A stretch of 64,000 nt of DNA from Bordetella parapertussis. GTDB taxonomy: Bacteria > Pseudomonadota > Gammaproteobacteria > Burkholderiales > SG8-41. A model generated the notes under the pieces. The model ran no database searches, was not told the DNA's origin, and saw only the letters and a list, made by a program, of their open reading frames with translations. Location of the stretch: contig CAMATZ010000006.1 in NCBI GenBank assembly GCA_945861275.1, forward strand, positions 1-64,000, given 5' to 3'. Made by a program: the position numbers and the translations under genes. Shown here piece by piece: positions 42,371 through 49,814 of the stretch. Every line of letters begins with the position of its first letter. Position 1 is the stretch's first letter.

Positions 42371-42401
42371 GCAAAAACCCCGGCTTGTCCGGGGTTTTTG
42401 C
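42371..42401. terminator. Rho-independent terminator of clpS-clpA
   Basis: GCAAAAACCCCGG, CTTGT, CCGGGGTTTTTGC is a perfect 13-bp hairpin with A and T tracts, 17 bp behind the clpA stop. Confidence 0.93.
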
Positions 42402-42484
42402 TTTACGAGTTGATCAACTTGCCGCTGTGCATACACCCCAGCATTGGTATACTAGATTGCGATAAATTCTTTAAGGAGTTACTC

Positions 42485-42823
42485 ATGAACACGCGATGGT
42501 TCGCTGCGGGATTCGCAGCCATGTTGGTGGCGGGCGCCGTGCCCGCGCAGGCGCAGGACCCCCATGCCGCACGCGCGCTGGCGGCAACGTGTTTTACCTG
42601 CCACGGTACCGATGGACGCAGCGTGGGCGGTGTGCCGCCAAGCATCGCCGGACAAAACAAGGACGTGATGGTGCAGCAACTGCGGGATTTTCGCGACGGC
42701 AAGCGGCCCGCGACCATCATGCATCAGCACGCCAAGGGCTACACCGATGCGCAGTTTGAGTTGATCGCCGGTTATTTCGCCAACCTCAAGCCAGCGGCTG
42801 CGCCAGCGCGCAGCGGCTATTAG
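42485..42823 (+). CDS. fccA: Periplasmic cytochrome c, probable small subunit of sulfide dehydrogenase
   Basis: The 112-residue product starts at ATG 42485 after AAGGAG. The signal peptide ends at PAQAQ. There is one haem site (CFTCH, residues 37-41), a GVPPSIAGQNKDVM segment and a Met ligand probably in ATIMHQHAKG. It lies 9 bp before the flavoprotein gene, as in flavocytochrome c sulfide dehydrogenase (FccAB), where this subunit takes electrons from the flavin. Confidence 0.88.
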   Translation: MNTRWFAAGFAAMLVAGAVPAQAQDPHAARALAATCFTCHGTDGRSVGGVPPSIAGQNKDVMVQQLRDFRDGKRPATIMHQHAKGYTDAQFELIAGYFANLKPAAAPARSGY

Positions 42824-42832
42824 GAGAACGCC

Positions 42833-44101
42833 ATGACTCTATCCAGACGTGAATTCATGCAATGGACGGCAGCGGCGGGCGCCACAGCGCTGGCAGGGTG
42901 CGCCACCACCGGCGGTGCGAGCGCCGGGCGCGTGGTGGTGATCGGCGCCGGCATCGGCGGCGGCACGGCGGCGAAATACGTGAAGATGTGGTCGCCGGAT
43001 ATCGATGTCACCGTGGTCGAACGGGAAGCCGGATTCGTCTCCTGCCCGATCAGTAATCTGGTACTGGCGGGCAACACCACTCTCAACGAAATTTCGCGTG
43101 ACTACCGCGGGCTTGCCGATCGCGGCGTTAACGTGGTGCGCGACAACGCCGTGGCGATCGATCCTGTCGCGAAAAGCGTGCGGCTGGCGGGCGGCAATAC
43201 GCTTAACTATGACCGATTGATTGTGTCGCCCGGCGTGGATTTTAATTACGACACGATTCCGGGCCTAAACAATGCCGCCGCGCAAGCGCAGGTGCTGCAC
43301 GCGTGGAAGGCCGGGCCGCAAACGCTGGCGCTGCGCAAACAACTGCAAGCGATGCGCGACGGCGGCGTGTTTGTGTTTCATATTCCGCTGGCGCCGTTTC
43401 GCTGCCCGCCGGGGCCGTATGAGCGTGTCTGCCAGGTGGCGGATTACTTCAAGCGTGCCAAGCCGAAATCGAAAATCATCGTGCTCGACAGCAATCCGGA
43501 CGTGGTGTCGAAGGCGGGCCTGTTCAAAGCAGCGTGGAGCAACCTCTACAAAGGCATGATCGACTACCGCCCCAACAGCGAAATTTCCGATGTCGATGTG
43601 AAAGGCATGACCATCAAGCTGTTGTTCGGCGATGTCAAAGGCGATGTGCTCAACGTGGTGCCGCCGCAACGCGCAGGCGACATTGCGCAGCAGGCGGGCC
43701 TGATCACCGCCAACAACCGCTGGTGCGGTGTGGACTGGCTGAGTTGCGAGTCCACGGCAGTCAAAGGCGTGCATGTGCTGGGTGATGCCACGTTATCGGC
43801 AGCTGCCATGCCCAAATCGGCCAGCATGGCGAATCAGCATGCGAAAGTATGCGCGGCGGCGGTCATCGCCCTGATCAAGGGCCAGCCGCTCAATCCCGCG
43901 CCGATGATGATGAACACCTGCTACAGCTTTGTCGATGCCAAAAATGTGGTTCATGTTGCGTCGGTTCATGCCTACAGCGCAGCGGAAAAAACCATGTTGG
44001 TGGTCAAGGGCGCCGGCGGCTTGTCCACTGCTCCCAGCGAACTTGAAGGTCAATACGCGTGGGGCTGGGCGCGCAACATCTGGGCGGATTCCCTGGGCTA
44101 A
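42833..44101 (+). CDS. fccB: Flavocytochrome c sulfide dehydrogenase, flavoprotein subunit
   Basis: Oxidises sulfide in the periplasm. The 422-residue product has a Tat signal (SRREFMQWTAAAGATALAGC), FAD motif VVVIGAGIGGGTAAKYVK, a redox Cys in GFVSCPISNLVLAGN, a second Cys in PFRCPPGPYERVCQV, and the C-terminal FCSD flavin-binding domain ending YAWGWARNIWADSLG. With fccA it makes a two-gene operon. The rhodanese 0.5 kb away fits sulfur oxidation. Confidence 0.94.
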   Translation: MTLSRREFMQWTAAAGATALAGCATTGGASAGRVVVIGAGIGGGTAAKYVKMWSPDIDVTVVEREAGFVSCPISNLVLAGNTTLNEISRDYRGLADRGVNVVRDNAVAIDPVAKSVRLAGGNTLNYDRLIVSPGVDFNYDTIPGLNNAAAQAQVLHAWKAGPQTLALRKQLQAMRDGGVFVFHIPLAPFRCPPGPYERVCQVADYFKRAKPKSKIIVLDSNPDVVSKAGLFKAAWSNLYKGMIDYRPNSEISDVDVKGMTIKLLFGDVKGDVLNVVPPQRAGDIAQQAGLITANNRWCGVDWLSCESTAVKGVHVLGDATLSAAAMPKSASMANQHAKVCAAAVIALIKGQPLNPAPMMMNTCYSFVDAKNVVHVASVHAYSAAEKTMLVVKGAGGLSTAPSELEGQYAWGWARNIWADSLG

Positions 44102-44159
44102 CCGGGCAAGGTTTTTTTATGGCATAAAATACCGGGTGCTGATTGATACCCAGCACCCT

Positions 44160-44546
44160 TTATTTTTGCACGGGCAGATTGCGAGAAGGCGGCACCAACC
44201 ACAACGTTGCCGCTACCGCCAGCGCGAACGCGACATACAGCAGCGTGAACACCCATTCGGGCGCGGCGAAAAACATCAGTTGATGCACCCAGCGTGCGAT
44301 GAAACTTTTTTCCTGCGTCGCGCCGCGCAGTGCATCCTCCCATTCGGTAAGAGGGCACACCATGCCGAGCAGCGCTTCGCCGGTGACGAACACAATGGCT
44401 GCCAGATGCGCGATGCGAAACTTGAGGCTGCGTATCCAGCGCCAGCCGCGCCACGCGCCGAGCCACGTCAGCAACAAGCCGCCGACGACAAACAGCACGA
44501 ACGCAAAATGAAGCAGCAGAATCGCGTCGGCGAGAAAGACGCGCAT
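44160..44546 (-). CDS. DUF2784 family membrane protein
   Basis: The 128-residue protein starts at ATG 44546 (MRVFLADAILLLHFAFVLFV); the longer open frame upstream is a shadow of the rhodanese gene. It has four hydrophobic helices and the family block CPLTEWEDALR in a loop, which is diagnostic of DUF2784. Function unknown. It follows the rhodanese gene by 20 bp. Confidence 0.85.
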   Translation of the reverse strand: MRVFLADAILLLHFAFVLFVVGGLLLTWLGAWRGWRWIRSLKFRIAHLAAIVFVTGEALLGMVCPLTEWEDALRGATQEKSFIARWVHQLMFFAAPEWVFTLLYVAFALAVAATLWLVPPSRNLPVQK

Positions 44547-44566
44547 GCGCGATGACGGGTGCGGCG

Positions 44567-45427
44567 TTAGTGAGCGCCCGTAGCCACCGGCCGCGTGCGG
44601 TCGCTGACCCATTCGCTCCATGAGCCGGGATAGAGCCGTGAACCATTCAGGCCTGCCACTTCCATCGCCAGCAGATTGTGGCAGGCGGTAACGCCGGAGC
44701 CGCATTGATGCACCACGTTTTTGGGCGCGCGGGCGTTGAGCAGGGTTGCAAATTCCTGCTGAAGTGTAGTCGCTGGTTTGAAGCAGCCGTCGTCGGCCAG
44801 ATTGTTTTTGAAGAAGCGGTTGGCGGCGCCCGGAATATGCCCGGCCACCGGATCCAGTGTTTCGTTTTCTCCGCGAAAGCGGTCGGCGCTGCGCGCGTCG
44901 ATTATGTGCAGCGCCCTGGCGCCGGGATTGACGGCCTGCGTTACGATGTCGTTTGCGCTCACCGCCAGCTGCGGATTCGGATTGGGGTTGTAGCGCAGCG
45001 GTTTGATGGCGGGCAGCACAGCGTTGAGCGGCAGCTTGGCTCTGTTCCAGGCGTCGATGCCGCCGTCGAGCACGGCGACGTTGCTGTGTCCCACCCAGCG
45101 CAGCATCCACCACAGGCGCGACGCATACACGCCGCCCGACGCATCGTAGGCGACAACTTGTTTGCTGTTGTCGATGCCCAGTGCCGCCAGCCGCAGCGTA
45201 AACGTAATCGGATGCGGCAACGGGTGACGGCCATTGGCGCCGGTCTTGGGGCCGGACAGGTCTTCATCCAGATGCAGGAAGCGCGCGCCGGGCAGGTGCG
45301 CCTGCGCGTAGGCACGGCGTCCGGCTTCGTAGTCCGCCAGATCGTGACGACAGTCGCAGATAATCCAGTTGGGGTCATCCCGATGCGCGGCGAGTGCGGA
45401 AGCCGAAATTAGCGTGGTGAAACTCAT
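44567..45427 (-). CDS. sseA: Sulfurtransferase (two-domain rhodanese, SseA-like)
   Basis: The 286-residue enzyme has two rhodanese domains. The second bears the active Cys in VVHQCGSGVTACHN, a CGSGVT loop typical of 3-mercaptopyruvate sulfurtransferase. Other blocks are WIICDCRHDL, VAYDASGGVYASRLWWML and HIPGAANRFF. It may process sulfane sulfur from the neighbouring sulfide dehydrogenase; otherwise it is general sulfur trafficking. Confidence 0.92.
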   Translation of the reverse strand: MSFTTLISASALAAHRDDPNWIICDCRHDLADYEAGRRAYAQAHLPGARFLHLDEDLSGPKTGANGRHPLPHPITFTLRLAALGIDNSKQVVAYDASGGVYASRLWWMLRWVGHSNVAVLDGGIDAWNRAKLPLNAVLPAIKPLRYNPNPNPQLAVSANDIVTQAVNPGARALHIIDARSADRFRGENETLDPVAGHIPGAANRFFKNNLADDGCFKPATTLQQEFATLLNARAPKNVVHQCGSGVTACHNLLAMEVAGLNGSRLYPGSWSEWVSDRTRPVATGAH

Positions 45428-45448
45428 GGTTTTGATGAATAAAGAGTG

Positions 45449-46576
45449 TTATTGCTGTGCATCCAAATGCGGATCAATCTCACGCCGCAGAAATTCATGA
45501 AAGTGTTGCATGCCGTCTTCCAGTGGTGATTGATACGGCCCCGCATCGCTTTCCCCTCGCTGATACAAGGCGCGACGGCCCGCCGTCATGCGTTCGCAGA
45601 TTTCGCGGTCTTCGATGGCGGTTTCGCGGTAGGCGGCCTGCTCGGCTTCGATGAACTCGCGCTCGAACAGCACCATCTCTTCGGGATAATAAAATTCGAC
45701 CACGCTGGTGCAGGCTTCGGGTCCGCGCGCAATGATGTTGCTCACCACCAGCACGTGCGGATACCACTCCACCATCAGCCCCGGAAAATAGGTGAGCCAG
45801 ATCGCGCCGTGCGCGGGTGTCTGGCCGCCGCTGTGGCGCTTGACCTGATCATGCCAGCGCTGGTAGACCGCGCTGCCGGGCCTGGTGAGGCCGTGCTTCA
45901 CGCCGCAGGTTTGCACGCTGTGCCACGCGCCGAATTCCCATTTCAAATCGGCGACGTTCACAAACCCGGCGAGGCCGGGATGAAACGGCTCGACATGATA
46001 ATCCTCAAGGTAAACCTCGATGAAGGTTTTCCAGTTGCAGGCGTATTCTTCAATTTCCACGCGGTCAAACATGAAGCCGCTGAAATCGAGATCGCGCGTC
46101 ACGCCAAGCGTGCCGAGGTCGCGCGCCACGTCGCGCGGGCCTTCGAACAACAAGCCGTTCCAATTCGTCAGCGGCGTTTGTGCAAGATCAAGGCACGGGT
46201 TTTGCGGGAAATGCGGTGCGCCCAGCAGCTTGCCGTCAAGGCCGTAGGTCCAGCGATGCAGCGGGCACACGATGTTTTTTGAGTGGCCGCGCCCGCGCAA
46301 CATCACGGCCTGGCGATGGCGGCAGATGTTGCTCAGGAGCGACACGCCGTTGGCATTGCGCACCAGCGCCTTGGCGTCGCCTGCCCACGCCAGCGCGTGA
46401 TAATCGCCGGCTTCGGGCGTCAGTAATTCATGGCCGGCGTAATTGGGGCCTGCGTCAAACAGCAGGCGTTTTTCGAGCGCATAAATCCGTGGATCGAAAT
46501 ACCAGGCTACGGGCAGCTGCGATGCGGCTGCGCTGCCAGGCTTAACCAGGGTTGCGACGTGGGAGAGGTCAGACAT
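45449..46576 (-). CDS. Rieske-type ring-hydroxylating oxygenase alpha subunit
   Basis: The 375-residue protein has the Rieske cluster (CRHRQAVMLRG with CPLHRWTYGL) in the N-terminal domain and a mononuclear iron site in YLEDYHVEPFHPGL, the standard alpha-subunit layout. No reductase or beta subunit is adjacent. Substrate unknown; lone alpha subunits of this type often demethylate or hydroxylate choline-like or aromatic compounds. It lies 21 bp before the rhodanese gene. Confidence 0.9.
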   Translation of the reverse strand: MSDLSHVATLVKPGSAAASQLPVAWYFDPRIYALEKRLLFDAGPNYAGHELLTPEAGDYHALAWAGDAKALVRNANGVSLLSNICRHRQAVMLRGRGHSKNIVCPLHRWTYGLDGKLLGAPHFPQNPCLDLAQTPLTNWNGLLFEGPRDVARDLGTLGVTRDLDFSGFMFDRVEIEEYACNWKTFIEVYLEDYHVEPFHPGLAGFVNVADLKWEFGAWHSVQTCGVKHGLTRPGSAVYQRWHDQVKRHSGGQTPAHGAIWLTYFPGLMVEWYPHVLVVSNIIARGPEACTSVVEFYYPEEMVLFEREFIEAEQAAYRETAIEDREICERMTAGRRALYQRGESDAGPYQSPLEDGMQHFHEFLRREIDPHLDAQQ

Positions 46577-46713
46577 GCAATGGGTGCGCCATAAAAGTCA
46601 TTTACCGGATTGCCGGTAAGTATGATCTAAGGGACTGATTTTCAAGGATTTTATGAGCGAGGAGGCCGCTATTTTTCCTCATGTTCCGGTAAATTGCAAC
46701 GACAAATTCCGTA

Positions 46714-47460
46714 TCACTGGGTAACTTTCTGTTTATAAAAAGAAATATCGCCGTAGAACGCAACCGCCGATTCGCCGGTGTTATCGCTATCGGTGGCGAT
46801 GGCGACTGCCACAACCGGCGGCGCAACGTCACCAAAAGCCGCCTTGAAATCAGCCGCCACATCGCGCTCAGGGGCGAGCCACTGGTTTACGCGGGACGCG
46901 CCGCTTTCGACCACGATCATGCGCACCAGGCTGGTGTAACTGCTCGCGACGATGGTGCCAGCAGGCGCTGTGTTATCCCACACATAACAAATGGTGGCTG
47001 CGGGCAAATTCGGATCATGCAGCGCGCGCGCGATGCGCAGCTTGGTGCGATCAATGAACGACAGTTTTTCCAGTGGGTAATCGAACATCACGTACACGCG
47101 CGCCGGGTAGTCGTCGCCCTGTTTGCTGTGAATGTCGCTGTTCTTGTAGAGGTTTGAAATTTTCCAGCGCCATTTGAGTGTGGGAAATTCTGCGAGATTG
47201 ACCTTGATTTCGCGGGTGAGTCCCGCAGCCGATGCGTTCGCTTCGGCCTTGATAACGGTAGTGCCGCCGTCGTCTACCAGCGAGTAGCGCGTGCGCGGTA
47301 TGGTGCTGGAGACGCCCAGCGGCTTCCAGCTTTGCGGCAGTGCTGCGCCGGGTTTGAGCGCCGAGAACGCGCCCGCGACCAGGCTGTCGGCCTGTGCCCA
47401 CGCCAATGCAGTCACGCAGCACGCAACCAGCGCGGCGCACACACGATTACGCCAGTGCAT
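46714..47460 (-). CDS. DUF3047 exported protein, second copy
   Basis: The 248-residue product has a signal peptide (LVACCVTALAWAQAD) and the DUF3047 core: FPTLKWRWKISNLY, ARVYVMFDYPL, ICYVWDNTAP, VAIATDSDNTGES. It is paralogous to 286-1038 but lacks the lipobox. Its start overlaps the TIGR04282-type gene by 14 nt, so it is the last gene of the arsenosugar-type operon. Confidence 0.85.
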   Translation of the reverse strand: MHWRNRVCAALVACCVTALAWAQADSLVAGAFSALKPGAALPQSWKPLGVSSTIPRTRYSLVDDGGTTVIKAEANASAAGLTREIKVNLAEFPTLKWRWKISNLYKNSDIHSKQGDDYPARVYVMFDYPLEKLSFIDRTKLRIARALHDPNLPAATICYVWDNTAPAGTIVASSYTSLVRMIVVESGASRVNQWLAPERDVAADFKAAFGDVAPPVVAVAIATDSDNTGESAVAFYGDISFYKQKVTQ

Positions 47461-48091
47461 TGCTGTTATTGATTACTAGCAATTCGGACCAACGGCGGTA
47501 ATCTTCCGGGCGATCAATATCCCACAGTGTTTCCAGTTCCTGCCACTGCCAGTGGAGTGCCTTGAGCCGCTCGCGCGTGGCGGCGAGTACGCTGTCGCTG
47601 CCCCACGCGATATTTTCGAACAGCCGATCGTCGCAACGTGTGAGACCGATCAACGCATAGCCGCCGTCTTCGGCGGGGATCAGCACGGCGTCGTTGCCGC
47701 ACGCCAGCGCGGCTTGAGCGGCGTGCAAATGCTGCACCGTGAGCACCGGGCAATCGGTGCCGATGATAATCACGCGCGAATGGCGCACCAGGCCATCATC
47801 GAAAGCGTTGCACAGGCGTTTACCCAAATCGTTTCCGCGCTGCGGCGTGAGCGCCACGCCAAAGCGGCGCGCGCTGTCCTGCAAAAAAGCATCATCGAGG
47901 CTGTGCGTTGCGTGCAGCTCCACCGGTCCCAGGCCTGCCTCTGTAGCGGTGACCAGCGTGCGATGCACAAGCTGGCGATGCAATGTTGCGGCGCCTTCCG
48001 CACCCAACAGCGGAATCAGCCGTGTTTTCACCTCCCCCGCGCGCGGCGCTTTGGCGAAGACTATGGTCAGCGCGTCACAGCTTGGGGGCAT
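47447..48091 (-). CDS. TIGR04282-type glycosyltransferase (arsenosugar-cluster GT-A)
   Basis: The 214-residue protein is a GT-A nucleotidyl-sugar transferase-like enzyme (DUF2064): LTIVFAKAPRAGEVKTRL, VIIIGTDCPVLTVQHL, and AEDGGYALIGLTRCDDRLF. This family regularly pairs with TIGR04283 enzymes. It overlaps that gene by 17 nt and the DUF3047 gene by 14 nt, which implies coupled expression. Confidence 0.9.
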   Translation of the reverse strand: MPPSCDALTIVFAKAPRAGEVKTRLIPLLGAEGAATLHRQLVHRTLVTATEAGLGPVELHATHSLDDAFLQDSARRFGVALTPQRGNDLGKRLCNAFDDGLVRHSRVIIIGTDCPVLTVQHLHAAQAALACGNDAVLIPAEDGGYALIGLTRCDDRLFENIAWGSDSVLAATRERLKALHWQWQELETLWDIDRPEDYRRWSELLVINNSNALA

Positions 48092-48767
48092 GGGGCACGT
48101 AGGCGCGCGCCAGTTTGCCGGGGTCTGCCCCCAGCCAGTACTGCAAGCGCAACCACCACATTAACAATACCATGCGCAACACGCCGTGTTTTTCCCAGCG
48201 GCGGCCGGATACCATCATGCGATGGCGCAAATTCAGCGGCGGGCCGTAGCGCCTGAGATGCCGGGTCAGCGCCACGTCTTCCATCAGCGGAATTTGCGCA
48301 AATCTGCCCGCCGCTTCAAACAGCGAGCGCGTCACGAACAGCCCCTGGTCGCCGGTTGAAACGCCGGTCAAGCGCGAACGCAAATTCATGAGCGCGCCCA
48401 CCACGCGCAGCAACGGATTTTTTCCGCGCAGCTCAACGTCAAATCGTCCCCAGGTCTTTTGCGCACGATTCAGGCCATCGGTAATCAGCCGGTCCGCGCT
48501 GGCAGGCAGACGGCAATCCGCGTGCAAAAACAGCAGAATATCGCCCCGCGCCTGCGCCGCACCCGCGTTCATTTGCATGGCGCGGCCGCGGCTGGCGGTG
48601 ATCACCTGATCGGCGAGCGCACGCGCCAGCGCGGCGCTGGCATCCTCGCTGCCGCCATCCACCACCACAATTTCTACGCCGCGCGCGCGTAACGGCGCCA
48701 GCGCTGCGAGCGCATCAACGATGCCGTCGGCTTCGTTCAGGCAGGGGATGATGATGGAGAGGGGCAT
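48075..48767 (-). CDS. TIGR04283-type family 2 glycosyltransferase (arsenosugar-cluster)
   Basis: The 230-residue family 2 glycosyltransferase has LSIIIPCLNEADGIVDALA, VVDGGSEDASA, ASRGRAMQMNAGAAQARGD and FLHADCRLPASAD, matching the TIGR04283 class whose members sit next to the ArsS radical SAM. It begins a run of three overlapping genes. A 200-bp repeat-rich space separates it from the DUF547 gene. Confidence 0.91.
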   Translation of the reverse strand: MPLSIIIPCLNEADGIVDALAALAPLRARGVEIVVVDGGSEDASAALARALADQVITASRGRAMQMNAGAAQARGDILLFLHADCRLPASADRLITDGLNRAQKTWGRFDVELRGKNPLLRVVGALMNLRSRLTGVSTGDQGLFVTRSLFEAAGRFAQIPLMEDVALTRHLRRYGPPLNLRHRMMVSGRRWEKHGVLRMVLLMWWLRLQYWLGADPGKLARAYVPHAPKL

Positions 48768-48776
48768 GGTAGGGCT

Positions 48777-48975
48777 GTGAAGGCGTGAAGAGTGAAGGGT
48801 GAAGAGTGAAGGGGTGAAGGAGTGAAGGGGTGCTGCATGGTATGTTCACTCACCCATTCTCCAAAAAGCGTGCGGGGAATAACGCGGCGACGCGATGCGC
48901 CACCCAGTGTGTTGGTGTACCTCCTTCACTCCTTCACTCCTTCACGGCCCCACTCTTCACCCTTCACCCTTCACG
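48777..48975. repeat. GTGAAG-type short repeats in inverted orientation
   Basis: From 48777 to 48829 the sequence is a run of GTGAAGRGTGAAGGGT-like units. From 48920 to 48975 the reverse complement (CTTCACTCCTTCACYC units) appears. The two arms can pair over 90 bp of spacer. The stop codon of the DUF547 gene lies within the second arm. Confidence 0.75.
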
Positions 48976-49786
48976 GTTTCACGGCATTCAGGCCCCAATC
49001 GTAATCCAGATGCTTGATCTCCGCCTTGCCGTCGCGGAGGATTTTCTGATGCTCGGCATTGTCGCTGAGCAGATTCGCGTATTTGGCGAAGAATTGCTCG
49101 CGTGACTTGAACCCTTTCAGGCCGCTGGTGAAATCCACCGCATACCACTTGAAAATTTCGGAAACTTCCAGCGCATTGCTCGAGGCGTTGTAGCGGTTGC
49201 GTGACTTGTCCGACACAAAACGCACGACCTGCTCTTCGAGCTGCGCATCGAGTTTATCGGCGACGAATGCTTCCTCGCGCAACATCGGGCAGCCGATGGA
49301 TGCGCAATTCACCGCCATGTGTATGCGCGGGTCGTCGTGCACGCCCTTGGCGCGGATGGTATCGTGCTCGATGTTGTCGAGCGAGAGTTTGCGGCCGAAC
49401 AGGTTGATGAAGTTGTCCTTGAACGGATTGCCAAACACTTTGCCGTAATCCCACACCGACTTGATACCGGGATAACGCAGCAGAATTTTTTCCACCATGT
49501 TGGCGTTGTAGGCGTTGATCAGGAAAGCGAGTTGCTGAGCTTTGTTCCAGCCTTTGAAGTCGGCCTCGCTCACTTTGGCAAGCGCCTCCAGGTAGGTATT
49601 GAGTGCCGCGCGATCCCTGGCGATTTCCGCATAGCGCATCTGCGAGGCTTTGCCGCCGTCGACAAGCACCACGTGTTTTTTCAGCAACGCTGTCCATTGC
49701 GCATGGCTGTGGTCGAACTGGCTCCATGCGGCTGTCGCTGTGAGCAGCCACAGTGAAAATATCGTAACGAATTGTTTTATAGACAT
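48971..49786 (-). CDS. Exported DUF547 domain protein
   Basis: The 271-residue product starts at ATG 49786 after GGAGAAC, where a signal peptide (FVTIFSLWLLTATAAWS) begins; the longer frame upstream runs into the flavoprotein gene. The DUF547 core is present: LAFLINAYNANMVEKILLRY, FGRKLSLDNIEHDTIR, RIHMAVNCASIGCPMLREEA. Function unknown, though some plant members are ubiquitin-related. It is common in arsenosugar-type clusters. Confidence 0.88.
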   Translation of the reverse strand: MSIKQFVTIFSLWLLTATAAWSQFDHSHAQWTALLKKHVVLVDGGKASQMRYAEIARDRAALNTYLEALAKVSEADFKGWNKAQQLAFLINAYNANMVEKILLRYPGIKSVWDYGKVFGNPFKDNFINLFGRKLSLDNIEHDTIRAKGVHDDPRIHMAVNCASIGCPMLREEAFVADKLDAQLEEQVVRFVSDKSRNRYNASSNALEVSEIFKWYAVDFTSGLKGFKSREQFFAKYANLLSDNAEHQKILRDGKAEIKHLDYDWGLNAVKP

Positions 49787-49814
49787 AATGTTCTCCGCTC
49801 TGAGTAATCGCCGG

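Noticed and set aside
44547-45113. Long N-terminal extension of the DUF2784 gene
   Set aside because: Arg/Gln-rich shadow of the rhodanese gene; DUF2784 begins at MRVFLADAI.
48777-48975. Short repeats as CRISPR
   Set aside because: Units are 7-16 bp, adjacent and in opposite orientations; no cas genes.
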